A DNA stretch of 64,000 bases from Cymodocea nodosa (taxonomy: Eukaryota > Streptophyta > Magnoliopsida > Alismatales > Cymodoceaceae), in NCBI GenBank assembly GCA_036874045.1, contig CM072344.1:8280501-8344500 (forward strand), written 5' to 3'. The translations under genes were made by a program, and so were the position numbers. Of this stretch, positions 23,486 through 33,485 are shown piece by piece (position 1 is the stretch's first letter; each line of letters begins with the position of its first letter). The notes below the pieces were generated by a model. It ran no database searches and had not been told where the DNA came from. It saw nothing but the letters and a program-made list of their open reading frames with translations.

Positions 23486-25037
23486 GTGGGAAATATTTTC
23501 TTGACAAAGTTTACAAATAACCTAAGTGCCTGTGTAATAAGTGTTTAAATAGGGTTTTAGGCGAATAACTCAACGCGAAGAGAAGTCGGGTTTAGATATT
23601 AAATAAATATTGAATAAAGTTTATTCAATCAAGGTACCCGAAATATTCAAGTATAACTCGTTCAGTTAACTAACCTAACGAATAAAACGCTGTCTAGAGG
23701 TAGTTTTACACGTTACCTTATCTAACATAACGTTTAGTTATTATAATTAAAACAACTTTCGGATGCTTCCAACTGAAACATTCCTAAAACATCACAATAG
23801 CTGTACCTTATCATTTTCTTGAGAACATTGTAAACTATTCTAACATTCCTGTCCTTCGAATCTAAAATAGTTTGTTTGTCTTTTTAAATTATTTCATCAA
23901 GATTTTAAGAGGACATTAATTTAGATTAACCAAGATTTGTATTCTGAATTATATTAATCTGTTTTTGAACATTGTTAATCCTCCCCCTACAAATATACTT
24001 CTTATATATCCAATAACATACAAAATATACTTGTATAACAATAGATGTTAAGTACAACTATACTTTTAAATTTTCTTTTCAGAAACTTCCATTATTCTGA
24101 CTTCATCAAAAATGATTTCCAAAATCAATTCCTACTGTATATAAATCAAAACACAACTTTGAACTCTATATGATTAATTCAAGGAGAATAAAAGAATGTA
24201 TCTCAAATAAACGTTTCCAAAAGTACTAATGTTGATTCAATAAATCAGTAGTCATATTGGTAGAAACTATATTCGATTCAAAGATATTTGTAATTAATGA
24301 AACAACTTTTTCTTTTCAAAACAGTAAATATTGATAATTTTCTTTAAAAGTTAGTTTGAAAATCTTGAATCATACAAGAGCTTTCTAATGTACCCATGTA
24401 ATGAGCTTTCAGTCAACAATCCCAAATCTGATCAGGACGTTAGGTTGCTAGATTTAAAGAATCATTTTTCAAGACAACAATCCTTACATACCTATCTGCT
24501 CAAGTACAAAAGGCTCGTGATCAAACTGATCAATAAACTCTCAAAGATTTTCACTTTGTAAGCACTTTTCATTTTAAGCATAGTATATATGTATTCCATT
24601 AATACGGATGCAATAAAACACAAATCTCATACAATTTTTACTTCTATGATTTTACTGAGAATATGAATCAGTTTCAATAAGCTTATACTTTTGATTAACA
24701 ATTTAAGATGAGTTACATATAACTTATTCTACAAGTTTAATCAATTAAGTCAAATTTATGCATGATCATATGCACTTTCCTTGATTCAAAGAAAACACTT
24801 AATCAAAATTTCAGAATGTCAGAAGTATTTAATGTTTTTCATTTACACTTCCACTTAAAATCGTAAAATCCATTAAAATTGATAAACTACTTAAAATCAA
24901 TAAGATACTACTATGATTTTACAATAAATACATAGTATCTTAAGTAGTAGTTTAGATATTTATGATAAGTATATAATATCTATGAGGTGAACAACATCAT
25001 CAATACTATTTATCTTTTTATGTGGAGTTTAAGCATT
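23486..25037 (-). other. Element A1 pol-ORF2 spacer
   Basis: Noncoding. TATTTAAAC at 23543-23551, LTR-like words (ataactcaacgcg, actcgttcagttaac) near 23565-23675, and a purine tract near 23980-23990. Confidence 0.65.
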
Positions 25038-25646
25038 TTACACATCACATAGCCTACAAATACCTAAATTTAATCTAATGATGCAGAATGTATTTTCGTC
25101 TAGAGGTTTTATAAATATATCAGCTAATTGATTTTTATTAGACAAATTCTAATTTAATTTTTCCTTTTATTACGTTATCTCTTAGAAAATGATGTCTAAC
25201 CTCTATATGCTCAATCCTTCTATGCCATAGATATGCATCACTAGTTTCAGCTAGCAAACATGAATTTAAATCAACTACACCAAAAGGTAAAGATAAAATA
25301 TACAGAACCTTTTCTTTTAGCAATAAACTTAATTTCATCTGTATTTTTATCAATAATTTTGCACACATTATCTTAAACACTACATAATATCTATTTTGAA
25401 TTAGTTTTATAACACTCAACAAATTAAATCCTAGGTTTTCTACATATAGTACATTTGAAATAACACAAGATGGAGTTATTTGAACATTGCCCATACCTAT
25501 GATTTTATCTTTGCTTTTGTTTCCAAATGTTACACTTCCTTTCATGGTATTTGTAAAATTTTGTAGTAGACTTTCTGTCCAGTCATGTAACTTGACGCTC
25601 CACTATCCAAGATCCATTTTGATGTTGTTTCCTCCTGCAAAATAAA
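25038..25646 (-). pseudogene. Element A1 pol remnant: protease/pre-integrase fused to RNase H tail
   Basis: Protease motif DSGAS is present near 25610 but a one-base loss follows it, and the next His is Tyr (SSYM). Pre-integrase region: VENLGFNLLSV, AYLWHRRI. Then, in a single frame, HRRI joins HIEVRHHFLRDNVIKGKIKL of the RNase H C-terminus at about 25210-25215. The two sites share similar sequence (GHI / KHIEV), suggesting a short-homology deletion that removed integrase, RT and most of RNase H. Confidence 0.82.
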
Positions 25647-27901
25647 TTAAGAAAAACTTTTTCTTGGTACCCAATGTTGTTGAGGACCAAGTTCATTAAA
25701 CGCATATTTCTTCTTTTTGTTAAAAAATAGTTTAACATTATCATTTACATTCTTATTAGTTGTAAGTACTATAGACTTATTTTTAACATCATACTTACTT
25801 ATAGCATTATTGCTCTTATAATCATTCTTTTTGTTTGGAAATGCAGTATAACCAAGACTAAACTGATTTTTATCAGATAATTTATTTTGGTCATGCTTAT
25901 ACATTTCAATGAGTTCATACCAAGATTTTGTACTAGTATTAACATTTTCCGTACATACAAAATCTTTTTCCACACAAGAATTTTCAGATTTATCACATGT
26001 AGAGTGAGTAATTGGTCTAACACTAGTGTTTTGAATTACATGCTCGGGTTTCTGAATTTTCAGTTTACTACAATTGTCTGAAATTTTAGGGACATTAGAA
26101 ACTGAATTTCCAGAACAAGAAATAAGATTTTTAGAAACATTACTAGTCATGTTAGAAGTACAATTTGACAAATCACATTGATTTATATTATTACTACATG
26201 ATTCATCCCTTGAAGTACCTACTTGTACATATTTATTACCTTGTTTCATCATAAAAGGAATTTTAGTCTTAGATTTACTTGAACTGCAAATAATAAATCC
26301 TTTATTGGCTTGCGATTCAGGATATTCAGGATAATCAAATCCTAAGCCAAATTTATATGACATCGCAAGGGTACTAGTTAGTTTGTCTAACTTAGTTTGA
26401 CTTAAATTCCATTTATCAATGGTAGAATTTAAATCTAGCTCTCTCAGTTTTAATTTATCTATCTCTAATTCAATTTCATTTATATTGTTTCTCAACATTT
26501 CATTTTTAGATTCTATCTTTAATTTTTCAGCATTTGTATTCTGTATTTGTTCATGCAAGACACATTCATTAAATCTAAATTTATGCAAATCTCTAGCATG
26601 ATTTTCATTATCACATTTAAACTTTTCTAAAGTAGTAGACAAGAAACTATTTTCTTCTTCCACAATGGATAAAGAGTTTCTAATATTCTTATTTTTTAGT
26701 TTACAAACTTTAAGTTTTTGTAATAATGCATGATAAGTACATAATAATTCATCAAAGTTAAAATCTGAATGACTTTCAAGATCAGATATTACCTAAGACT
26801 CATCTGCAATGAAGCACACATGAGCAACGTCTTCTATCTCTTGTTCTTTTTCTGAATGTGAAGATTTTGATGATGATTCCTCAGATTCAGACTCTTTAGA
26901 CGTGTCATCCCAAGTGACCTTCAAAGCCTTTTTCTTGTAAAACTTTTTCTGAGTTTTCTGAGCCATCTTCTTCTGATTTGTCCTACTTTGCTTTTAATTT
27001 TTCTTTATAGGACAATCTGGAGAAAGATGTCTAGGTTTCTTACAGTTGTAACATACATATTTTCTGGATGAAGAATTCTTGCCATTTAGTAATTTTGACG
27101 TTGAGAGTTTGTCATTTTTGTTCCTTTGCTGTTTCCTAGCTTTCCATGTTTTTTTGAATTTCCTAATTAGCAAAATCAAATCCTTGTTAGAATCAGTAGA
27201 TATATCAGAATCTGAATTAATTTTGAAGGCTATTTCTTTCTTCATTTTTGGTTTGTTGTGACTCAGTGATTCATTTAATTGAACTTCATAAGCTGTTAAG
27301 TTTCCTATAAGTTCATTCATGGTATAAAGATTTAAATCTCGTGATTCCTCTATTGATGTTACTTTCTGAGACCATTTAGAACTTAGGGATCTGAGAATTT
27401 TCCTCACCAAATCCTTCTGTTCAAAATTCTTTCCTAAGCATTTTAAAGAGTTTATGATATCAAGAAATCTAGAAAACATTCAGAAATACTTTCGTCTTCA
27501 TGCATCGTAAAGAGTTCATACTTATGAATGAACATGTTTATTTTAGTCTCTTTAACTTGAGAAGTACTTTCATGTAAAACTTCTAATGCATGCCACACCT
27601 CATAAGCAGATTTATATGATGACATTTTACTAAACTGCTCATAACTCAATGCACAAAATAAAATATTTAAGCCCTTAGCATTCAGAGTTTCATTTTCTTT
27701 TTCAGTAATTGTCCAAGAATTATAAGGGTTAGATAACGGAGTATATGGTTTAGAAATCATGAACCACAACTTATGATCTATACTTTGAAGAAAAACAGTC
27801 ATCCAATATTTCCAATATTCAAAATATATTCTATCAAATAAAGGAGGACGATTAAGATTTTGGCCTTCATATAAAGAAAAATTTCCATTTACAGTAGCCA
27901 T
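25647..27901 (-). pseudogene. Element A1 gag
   Basis: Start MATVNGNFSLYEGQNLNRPP at 27901. A 2-base loss near 27479 shifts the frame inside the capsid-like part (ISECFLD for ISEMFSRFLD). Zinc knuckle CYNCKKPRHLSPDC keeps all three Cys but the Gly before His is Arg. Stops near 26993 and 26795 (D-E-S-stop) precede a 338-codon coiled-coil and C-terminal stretch (26663-25647) ending VPRKSFS and TAA. Confidence 0.83.
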
Positions 27902-28087
27902 CTTACATTAGATTTTTCAACCTATTTGATTTTAAACAGTCTAAAAAGTTTAAAACAACTTGAGCCTTAAATCAAGAAAGTTAAACGTATGCTCAAATAT
28001 TAATGTCTGTTTAAAATCAAGGAAGTCAGAATAAGCAATGATATTAAATAAGTTGGTATCGATTTTATATCAAAGATTATTAACCTG
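27902..28087 (-). other. Element A1 leader, broken before the primer site
   Basis: Matches the leaders of B and A2 up to attattaacc at about 28087, where the sequence changes to pol. The primer site is missing. Confidence 0.7.
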
Positions 28088-28594
28088 GCTCTTTGGTAAA
28101 CCTCTCACTAAATGTTTTCTAGATAGTTTATGTAATAGTTTCATATTTATATGCCCTATCCTTCTATGCCACAGATATGCATCACTAGTTTCAACTAGCA
28201 AACATGAATTTAAATCAACTACATCAGAAGGTAAAGATAAAATACATACAGAACCTTTTCTTTTAGCAATAAACTTAATTTCATCTGTATTTTTATCAAT
28301 AATTTTGCACACATTATCTTCAAACACTACATAATATCCATTTTTAGTTAGTTTTATAACACTCAACAAATTAAATCCTAGGTTTTCTACATATAGTACA
28401 TTCAAAATAACACAAGTCGGAGTTATTTGAACATTACCCATACCTATGATTCTATCCTTGCTTTTGTTTCCAAATGTTACACTTCCTTTCATGGTATTTG
28501 TAAAATTTTGTAGTAGACTTTTCTGTCCGGTCATATGACTTGATGCTCCACTGTCCAAGATCCATTTTGATGTTGTTTCCTCCAGCAAAACAAA
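28088..28594 (-). pseudogene. Element A2 pol remnant: protease and pre-integrase domain
   Basis: WILDSGASSHMTGQ (protease active site intact), VTFGNKSKDRIIGMGNVQ, LGFNLLSVIKLTKNGYYVVF, then the integrase zinc-finger start LWHRRIGHINMKLLHKL and RGLPKSQ. The reading frame is open from 28588 to about 28088 and is cut there. Confidence 0.85.
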
Positions 28595-28780
28595 TTAAGA
28601 AAAAAATTTTCTTGGTACCCAATGTTGTTGAGGACCAAGTTCATTAAATGCATATTTCTTCTTTTCGTTTAAAAATAGTTTAACATTATCATTTACATTC
28701 TTATTAGTTGTAAGTACTATTGACTTATCATTAGCATCATACTTACTTATTGCATTATTGCTCTTATAATTATTCTTTTT
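28595..28780 (-). pseudogene. Element A2 gag C-terminal fragment
   Basis: NNYKSNNAISKYDANDKS to AFNELGPQQHWVPRKFFS with the conserved TAA at 28595. It starts at the foreign-insert junction (28780/28781). Confidence 0.82.
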
Positions 28781-29153
28781 TGTGATGCGTGTGTCTTCCA
28801 TCAAGTATATGTATGTGTCTTTGTATATGGTTGTATTTCTTTGATAATTTGTATAGGGGCAAACTTGTCTTTTGGGTATCACTAACCGTTGCCCCTATAT
28901 ATGTAAGGGGTCATCCACGTCCAAGGGATGCCATGCCAAACCATCCCTTGATTTTGTTCTCCCCCTTCTTTGTACCAACAACCATACAGCAAGGAATCAC
29001 GATAGATTGATCACTTGTGGACGTGCCCATGTTAGGGAACCACGTAAATTTGTTGTTCTTCGAATTCTCCACTCGCAATCCTCTCTTCCACGTAGATCTC
29101 TTCTCCACGCCACCCCTAGATGCTCCACATTTGTTTGATCTTTCTGCACAACA
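28781..29153 (+). repeat. LTR-like unit of the foreign element (373 bp)
   Basis: Begins tgtgatgcgtgtg exactly where A2 gag stops and ends tctgcacaaca one base before the primer site. The length suits short-LTR copia lineages. Called from termini and position only. Confidence 0.6.
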
Positions 29154-29155
29154 AT

Positions 29156-29168
29156 TGGTATCAGAGCC
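29156..29168 (+). promoter_or_regulatory. Primer binding site of the foreign element (initiator Met tRNA)
   Basis: TGGTATCAGAGCC on the plus strand, a perfect initiator-Met-type site directly after the LTR-like unit. An ATG follows at once, opening a 62-codon frame of unknown nature. Confidence 0.75.
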
Positions 29169-29199
29169 ATGTTGGACATCTCTGGGTTTGCATCTGAAG

Positions 29200-29573
29200 T
29201 TTTGAAGAGTTTCATCAAGGTTCAAGCCATTTCTGCAAGGGATCTCTCCATTGTTGTAACTACCGTCGTCGTCGGCACCAATCTGCACACTCCGACGCCA
29301 AGTTGTGTGCCTTCCTCGTCCGTGCTCCGTTGCATCTTAAATTTTGAGGACGTGTAGTAAGCTTCCTGAACTTCCTTCTTTTAAAATTTTGAAGAGATTG
29401 ATCAAGGTTCAAGCCATTTCCACAAGGATATCCCCCATTGTCGTAACTACCGTCGTCGTCGGCGCCAGTCTGCACACTCCGACGCCAAGTCGTGCACCTT
29501 CCTCATCCGTGCTCCATTGCATCTCAAATTTTGAGGACGTGTAGTAAGCTTCCTGAACTTCCTTCCTTTAAAT
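29200..29573 (+). repeat. 187-bp tandem duplication
   Basis: Two head-to-tail units, starting ttttgaagag at 29200 and 29387. Both hold gtaactaccgtcgtcgtcgg, tgcacactccgacgcc and gaggacgtgtagtaagct. The units differ at scattered, mostly transition, positions. The period is not a multiple of three, so it is unlikely to be a protein repeat. Confidence 0.85.
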
Positions 29574-29786
29574 TTCGTGGTCAGAAGTTTCGTATTCAGA
29601 GAGATACAGCAGGAGGCGTTTGGCTAGGGCACAACAGTTTTCTAGATGAGTGACTCTTTGATTATCGGATTTTGGGCATTTTGTGATTGTGGTTTTGTGC
29701 TTAATTTGTGTGAGTATTTGCTACTGTTTTGTGCTAAGTAGTGTGCTTGGCTTGTGGCTGATTGCATTTCATTGAGCAGTTTTCAA

Positions 29787-30204
29787 GAACTCTGGAAAAC
29801 ATCTCAGAAATACTTTCGTCTTCATGCATCTTAAAGAGTTCATACTTATGAATTAACATGTTTATCTTAGTCTCTTTAACTTGAGAAGTACCTTCATGTG
29901 AAACTTCTAATGCATGCCACACCTCATAAGCAGATTTATATGCCGACACTTTATTGAACTATTCATAACTCAATGCACAAAATAAAATATTTAAGCCCTT
30001 AACATTCAAAGTTTCATTTTCTTTTTTAGTAATTGTCCAAGTATTATATGGTTTAGAAATCATGAACCACAACTTATGATCTATACTTTGAAGAAAAACT
30101 GTCATCCTATATTTCCAATATTCAAAATGTATTCCATCAAATAAAGGAGGATGATTAAGATTTTGGCTTTCATATAAAGAAAAATTACCATTTCCAGTAG
30201 CCAT
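29787..30204 (-). pseudogene. Element A2 gag N-terminal fragment
   Basis: Start MATGNGNFSLYESQNLNHPP at 30204, then YWKYRMTVFLQSIDHKLW, and YEVWHALEVSHEGTSQVKET, ending in HEDESISEMFSRV at the foreign junction. A small in-frame loss removes the TPLTT segment near 30045, and a stop follows LSYE at 29959. Confidence 0.82.
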
Positions 30205-30390
30205 CTTACCTTAGATTTTTCAACCTATTTGATTTTAAATAGTTTAAAACTTTAAAACAACTTGAGTCTTAAATCAAGAAAGTTAAACGTATGCTTAGAT
30301 ATTAATTTCTATTTAAAAACAAGGAAGTTAGAATAAGCAATGATATTAAATAAGTTGGTATTGATTTTATATTAAAGATTATTAACAAAG
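30205..30390 (-). other. Element A2 leader
   Basis: Untranslated leader between primer site and gag; matches the leaders of B and A1. Confidence 0.65.
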
Positions 30391-30401
30391 CTCTAATACC
30401 A
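30391..30401 (-). promoter_or_regulatory. Primer binding site of element A2 (one mutation)
   Basis: Minus strand TGGTATTAGAG, one C-to-T change from TGGTATCAGAG, two bases from the LTR. Confidence 0.85.
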
Positions 30402-30403
30402 CT

Positions 30404-32003
30404 TTTAGGATCGTATGGCTACACAAGAGGGGGGTGAATTGTGTTTTTCAATATTTTTAAATATAATTGAAACTTTAAAACTCAAAAACAAGTCAAGACA
30501 CTACTTTCATAAAATCATTTTTATTCAATGTTTCAATTACAATATACAATTCAATTCTCCTTAGAAATTGTAGATGCAAGTATATATCGATACCATGTTT
30601 CATCTATACAATTTCATAACTACAAATAGAGAAAACTAATTTGCGAAATTTAAAACATTTCTCCCTGTTTGAGATCTTTCTTCTTCTTCTTCTCTTTCTT
30701 CTTCAGCAATTCTTCAATGATGAATATCTTGTCTTTCTCTACTTCACCGAATTTGCTTTCTTCTGATATTTTAAATCTTTAGTGACGTAAATATGACCTT
30801 TTCTACTTCATTGAATTTTCTTCCATCTGATACTTCAAATCTTTATTGACATATATCTTACCTTTTTCTACTTCATTGAACTTTCTTCCACCTAAGAGTT
30901 TTTCCCCGAAGAGGTGTTTTTATATCCCTACAAAGATTTTTCTTTTGGTGTGTAGGGATAACTGATCAACGAGAATTCTATGCCTTTTATATTGTATCTT
31001 TATTTCATGCATATCTTCTACGTTTAATCACTACCAGTTTTCTACTTCTTCACGTCTTTTCTTTTTCCTTCATCGAAATACACACGTTCTGACCCACATT
31101 TACATTTCGAATTTTCTTTAATTGTCAATCCTAGATCTCTGAAAAATTTCTTGCAAAATAAACTTTCCCTTCCAAAATTTTTCATCAAGTATAATAAGAA
31201 GTCGTTACTTTAATGTTAACTAAACGAGTAATACAAGTATATATATAACTTAACGAGTTCATCATGTGCTAACTCACGTGACAAGTACTTTAGTTAACTC
31301 AATGAACTAAGTCCGTTGTGTTATGATAACTCAATGAACCATCTCTGTTTTGTTATAGATAACTCAACGAACCAGTAATAAACAAATGTTTTTTTAATAA
31401 GAATTTTACCACGTGCAAAAATAACAACTTTGGTTTATAATGCTAACCTAACGCGTTGCCTTAGTGTTCAATATCGCAACTCAACACGTTTAGTTATGTT
31501 AAATTAACGAGTTAAACATGTGCACCTCACATGATACAATATAACATTCATAACTTATTATTTCACCACGTGTACAACACTAACTTAACGAGTTTGTCTC
31601 TTCTTTTACTCACTAACTAAACGAGTTCTCACGTGACCTATTTTAACCTTTAAGTCTCTAACTTAACTAGTTCTCATGTGATCTCTATACGAACAAAACT
31701 CTAACTTAACGAGTTGTCTAAACGTGCACTATTCATGATATAGAAAATATAACTTTAAAACATATTATGCTTTTCAATAAAAACACACGTTAACTTAACG
31801 TTTAGTTAAATGAGAAATTAATGCAACGAAATGACTAGTTATAAACTTAGTATAATTTCAGATCCAATATAGACAAGTATTTATATCATTAAGCTTTTTT
31901 CTGTATTAATTGATGTACTTAATTTCCTTTCACAAGCAATAGTAATTGAGCAAATATGATTATTTTTCATTCAGCACACATCATCAAAACAAAATACTCA
32001 ACA
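30404..32003 (-). repeat. Element A2 5' LTR (1600 bp)
   Basis: Runs from tttaggatcg (terminal TG mutated to TT) to actcaaca at 32003. It has three ctacttca-ttgaa type U5 units (about 30703-30895) where other LTRs have two, and one ccttgaaaag-type unit. TATA-like run at about 31238-31247. It shares specific variants with the truncated LTR at 3054-4149. Confidence 0.88.
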
Positions 32004-33284
32004 TCGTCCTATAAGGAAAAATGAAAAGCATAGTAAGACAAATTAGAAGAAGACGACTTAGAAAACTAAGAAAAAGTTTTACAAGAAAAAGGCTTTGAAG
32101 GTCACTTGGGATGACATGTCAAAAGAGTCTGAATCTAAGGAATCATCATCAAAATCTTCACATTCAGAAGAAGAACAAGAGTTAGAAGACGTTGCTCATG
32201 TGTGCTTCATGACAGATGAGTCTGAGGTAATATCTGATACTAAAAGTCATTCAGATTTTAACTTTGATGAATTATTATGTGCTTATTATGCAATATTACA
32301 GAAACTTAAAGCTTGTAAACTAGAAAATAAGAATATTAGAAACTCTTTGACCATAATGGAAGAAGAAAATTGTTTCCTGTCTACTACTTTAGAAAAGTTT
32401 AAATGTGATAATGAAAATCATGCTAGAGATTTGCATAAATTTAGATTTAATGAATGTGTCTTGCATGAACAAATACAGAATACAAATGCTGAAAAATTAA
32501 AGATAGAATCTGAAAATGAAAAATTGAGAAACAATATAAATGATCTTGAGTTAGATTGATAGATTAAAAATGAGAGAGCTAGATTTAAATTCCACCATTG
32601 AGAAATGGAATTTAAGTTAAACTAAGTTAGACAAACTAACTAGTACCCCTGCGGTGTCATATAAATTTGGCTTAGGATTTGATTATCCTGAATATCTTGA
32701 ATCTCAAGCCAATAAAGGATTTATTAGTTGTAGTTCAAGTAAATCTAAGACTAAAATTCCTTTTATTATGAAATAAGGTAATAAATATGTAAAAGTAGGT
32801 AGTTCAAGGGATTAATCATGTAGCAATAATATAAACCAATGTGATTTATCTAAATGTACTTCTAACATAATTATCAATGTTTCTAAAAATCTTGTTTCTA
32901 GTTCTGGAAATTCAATCACTAATGTTTCAAAAATGTCAAACAATCATAGTAAACTGAAAATTCAAAAACCTGAGCATGAAATTCAAAACTCTGGTGTTAG
33001 ACCAATTACTTATTCTGCATGTTCTTTATTTGAAAATTGTTGTGTAGAAAAAGATTTTGTATGTACTAAAAATTCAAATACAAGTACAAAATCTTGGTTT
33101 GAACTTACTAAAATGTATGTGCATGACCAAAATAAATTAACATCTGATAAAAATCAGCTTGGTCTTGGTTATACTTCATCTGAAAACAAAAAGAATGATT
33201 ATAAGAGCAATAATGCTATAAGTAAGTATGATGCTAATGATAAATCATTAGTACTTACAACTAATAAGAATAAATCTTTTCAAA
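32004..33284 (+). pseudogene. Element C gag C-terminal part
   Basis: Begins just after the zinc-knuckle Cys (CP-like, RKNEK), then ALKVTWDDMSKESESKESSS, the acidic and coiled-coil part (32095-32559), and further pieces to 33284 (ITYSACSLFENCCVEKDF, SKYDANDKSLVLTTNKN). Stops and a frame break lie near 32560, 32776, 32814. It is cut at 33284 by a join to RNase H. Confidence 0.82.
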
Positions 33285-33485
33285 AATCTTGTATTACATT
33301 CTAGAGCAAAGCATATAGAGGTTAGACATCATTTTCCAAGAGATAACGTAATTAAAGGAAAAATTAAATTAGAATTTGTGTCTAGTAAAAATCAATTAGC
33401 TGATATATTTACAAAACCTCTAGATGAAAATACATTCTGCAACATAAGATTAAATTTAGGTATTTGTAGGCTATGTGATGTGTAA
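33285..33485 (+). pseudogene. Element C RNase H tail
   Basis: Sequence equals the RNase H stretch from NLSKNPVLHSRAKHIEV to CRLCDV-stop (TAA 33483-33485), but with a frame change after 33304. It is fused straight onto gag: protease, integrase, RT and most of RNase H are absent. The junction region (aataaatctttt) fits both parents, suggesting short-homology deletion. Confidence 0.82.

Larger units (their letters stand above)
21200..28087 (-). mobile_element. Element A1: Sirevirus body with two large deletions
   Basis: PPT 21200-21214, ORF2 21742-23485, spacer, pol remnant 25038-25646, gag 25647-27901, leader to 28087. At about 28087 the leader breaks off a few bases before the primer site and pol sequence of another copy (A2) begins, so the 5' LTR of A1 is lost. 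Integrase and RT are deleted. Confidence 0.85.
28781..29786 (+). mobile_element. Foreign LTR-element fragment inside A2
   Basis: GC-richer than its surroundings and unlike any other element here. It has an LTR-like unit with TG...CA ends (28781-29153), a primer site (29156-29168), then noncoding DNA with a 187-bp tandem duplication. No second LTR and no recognisable gag or pol are present; the right edge is ragged against A2 gag. It may be a small non-autonomous (TRIM/LARD-like) element or the 5' end of a short-LTR copia. No target duplication is evident, and flanking gag is deleted. Confidence 0.6.
28088..32003 (-). mobile_element. Element A2: 5' part of a Sirevirus with a foreign insert
   Basis: Minus strand order: LTR 32003-30404, primer site, leader, gag 5' part 30204-29787, foreign DNA 29786-28781, gag 3' end 28780-28595, protease/pre-integrase 28594-28088. 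The middle of gag (zinc knuckle and coiled coil) is lost at the insert. The piece ends at 28088 against the A1 leader. Confidence 0.82.

Noticed and set aside
28872-29544. Several overlapping frames on both strands as small genes
   Set aside because: They fall in the GC-rich LTR-like unit and the 187-bp duplication, whose period is not a multiple of three; no protein motif is visible.
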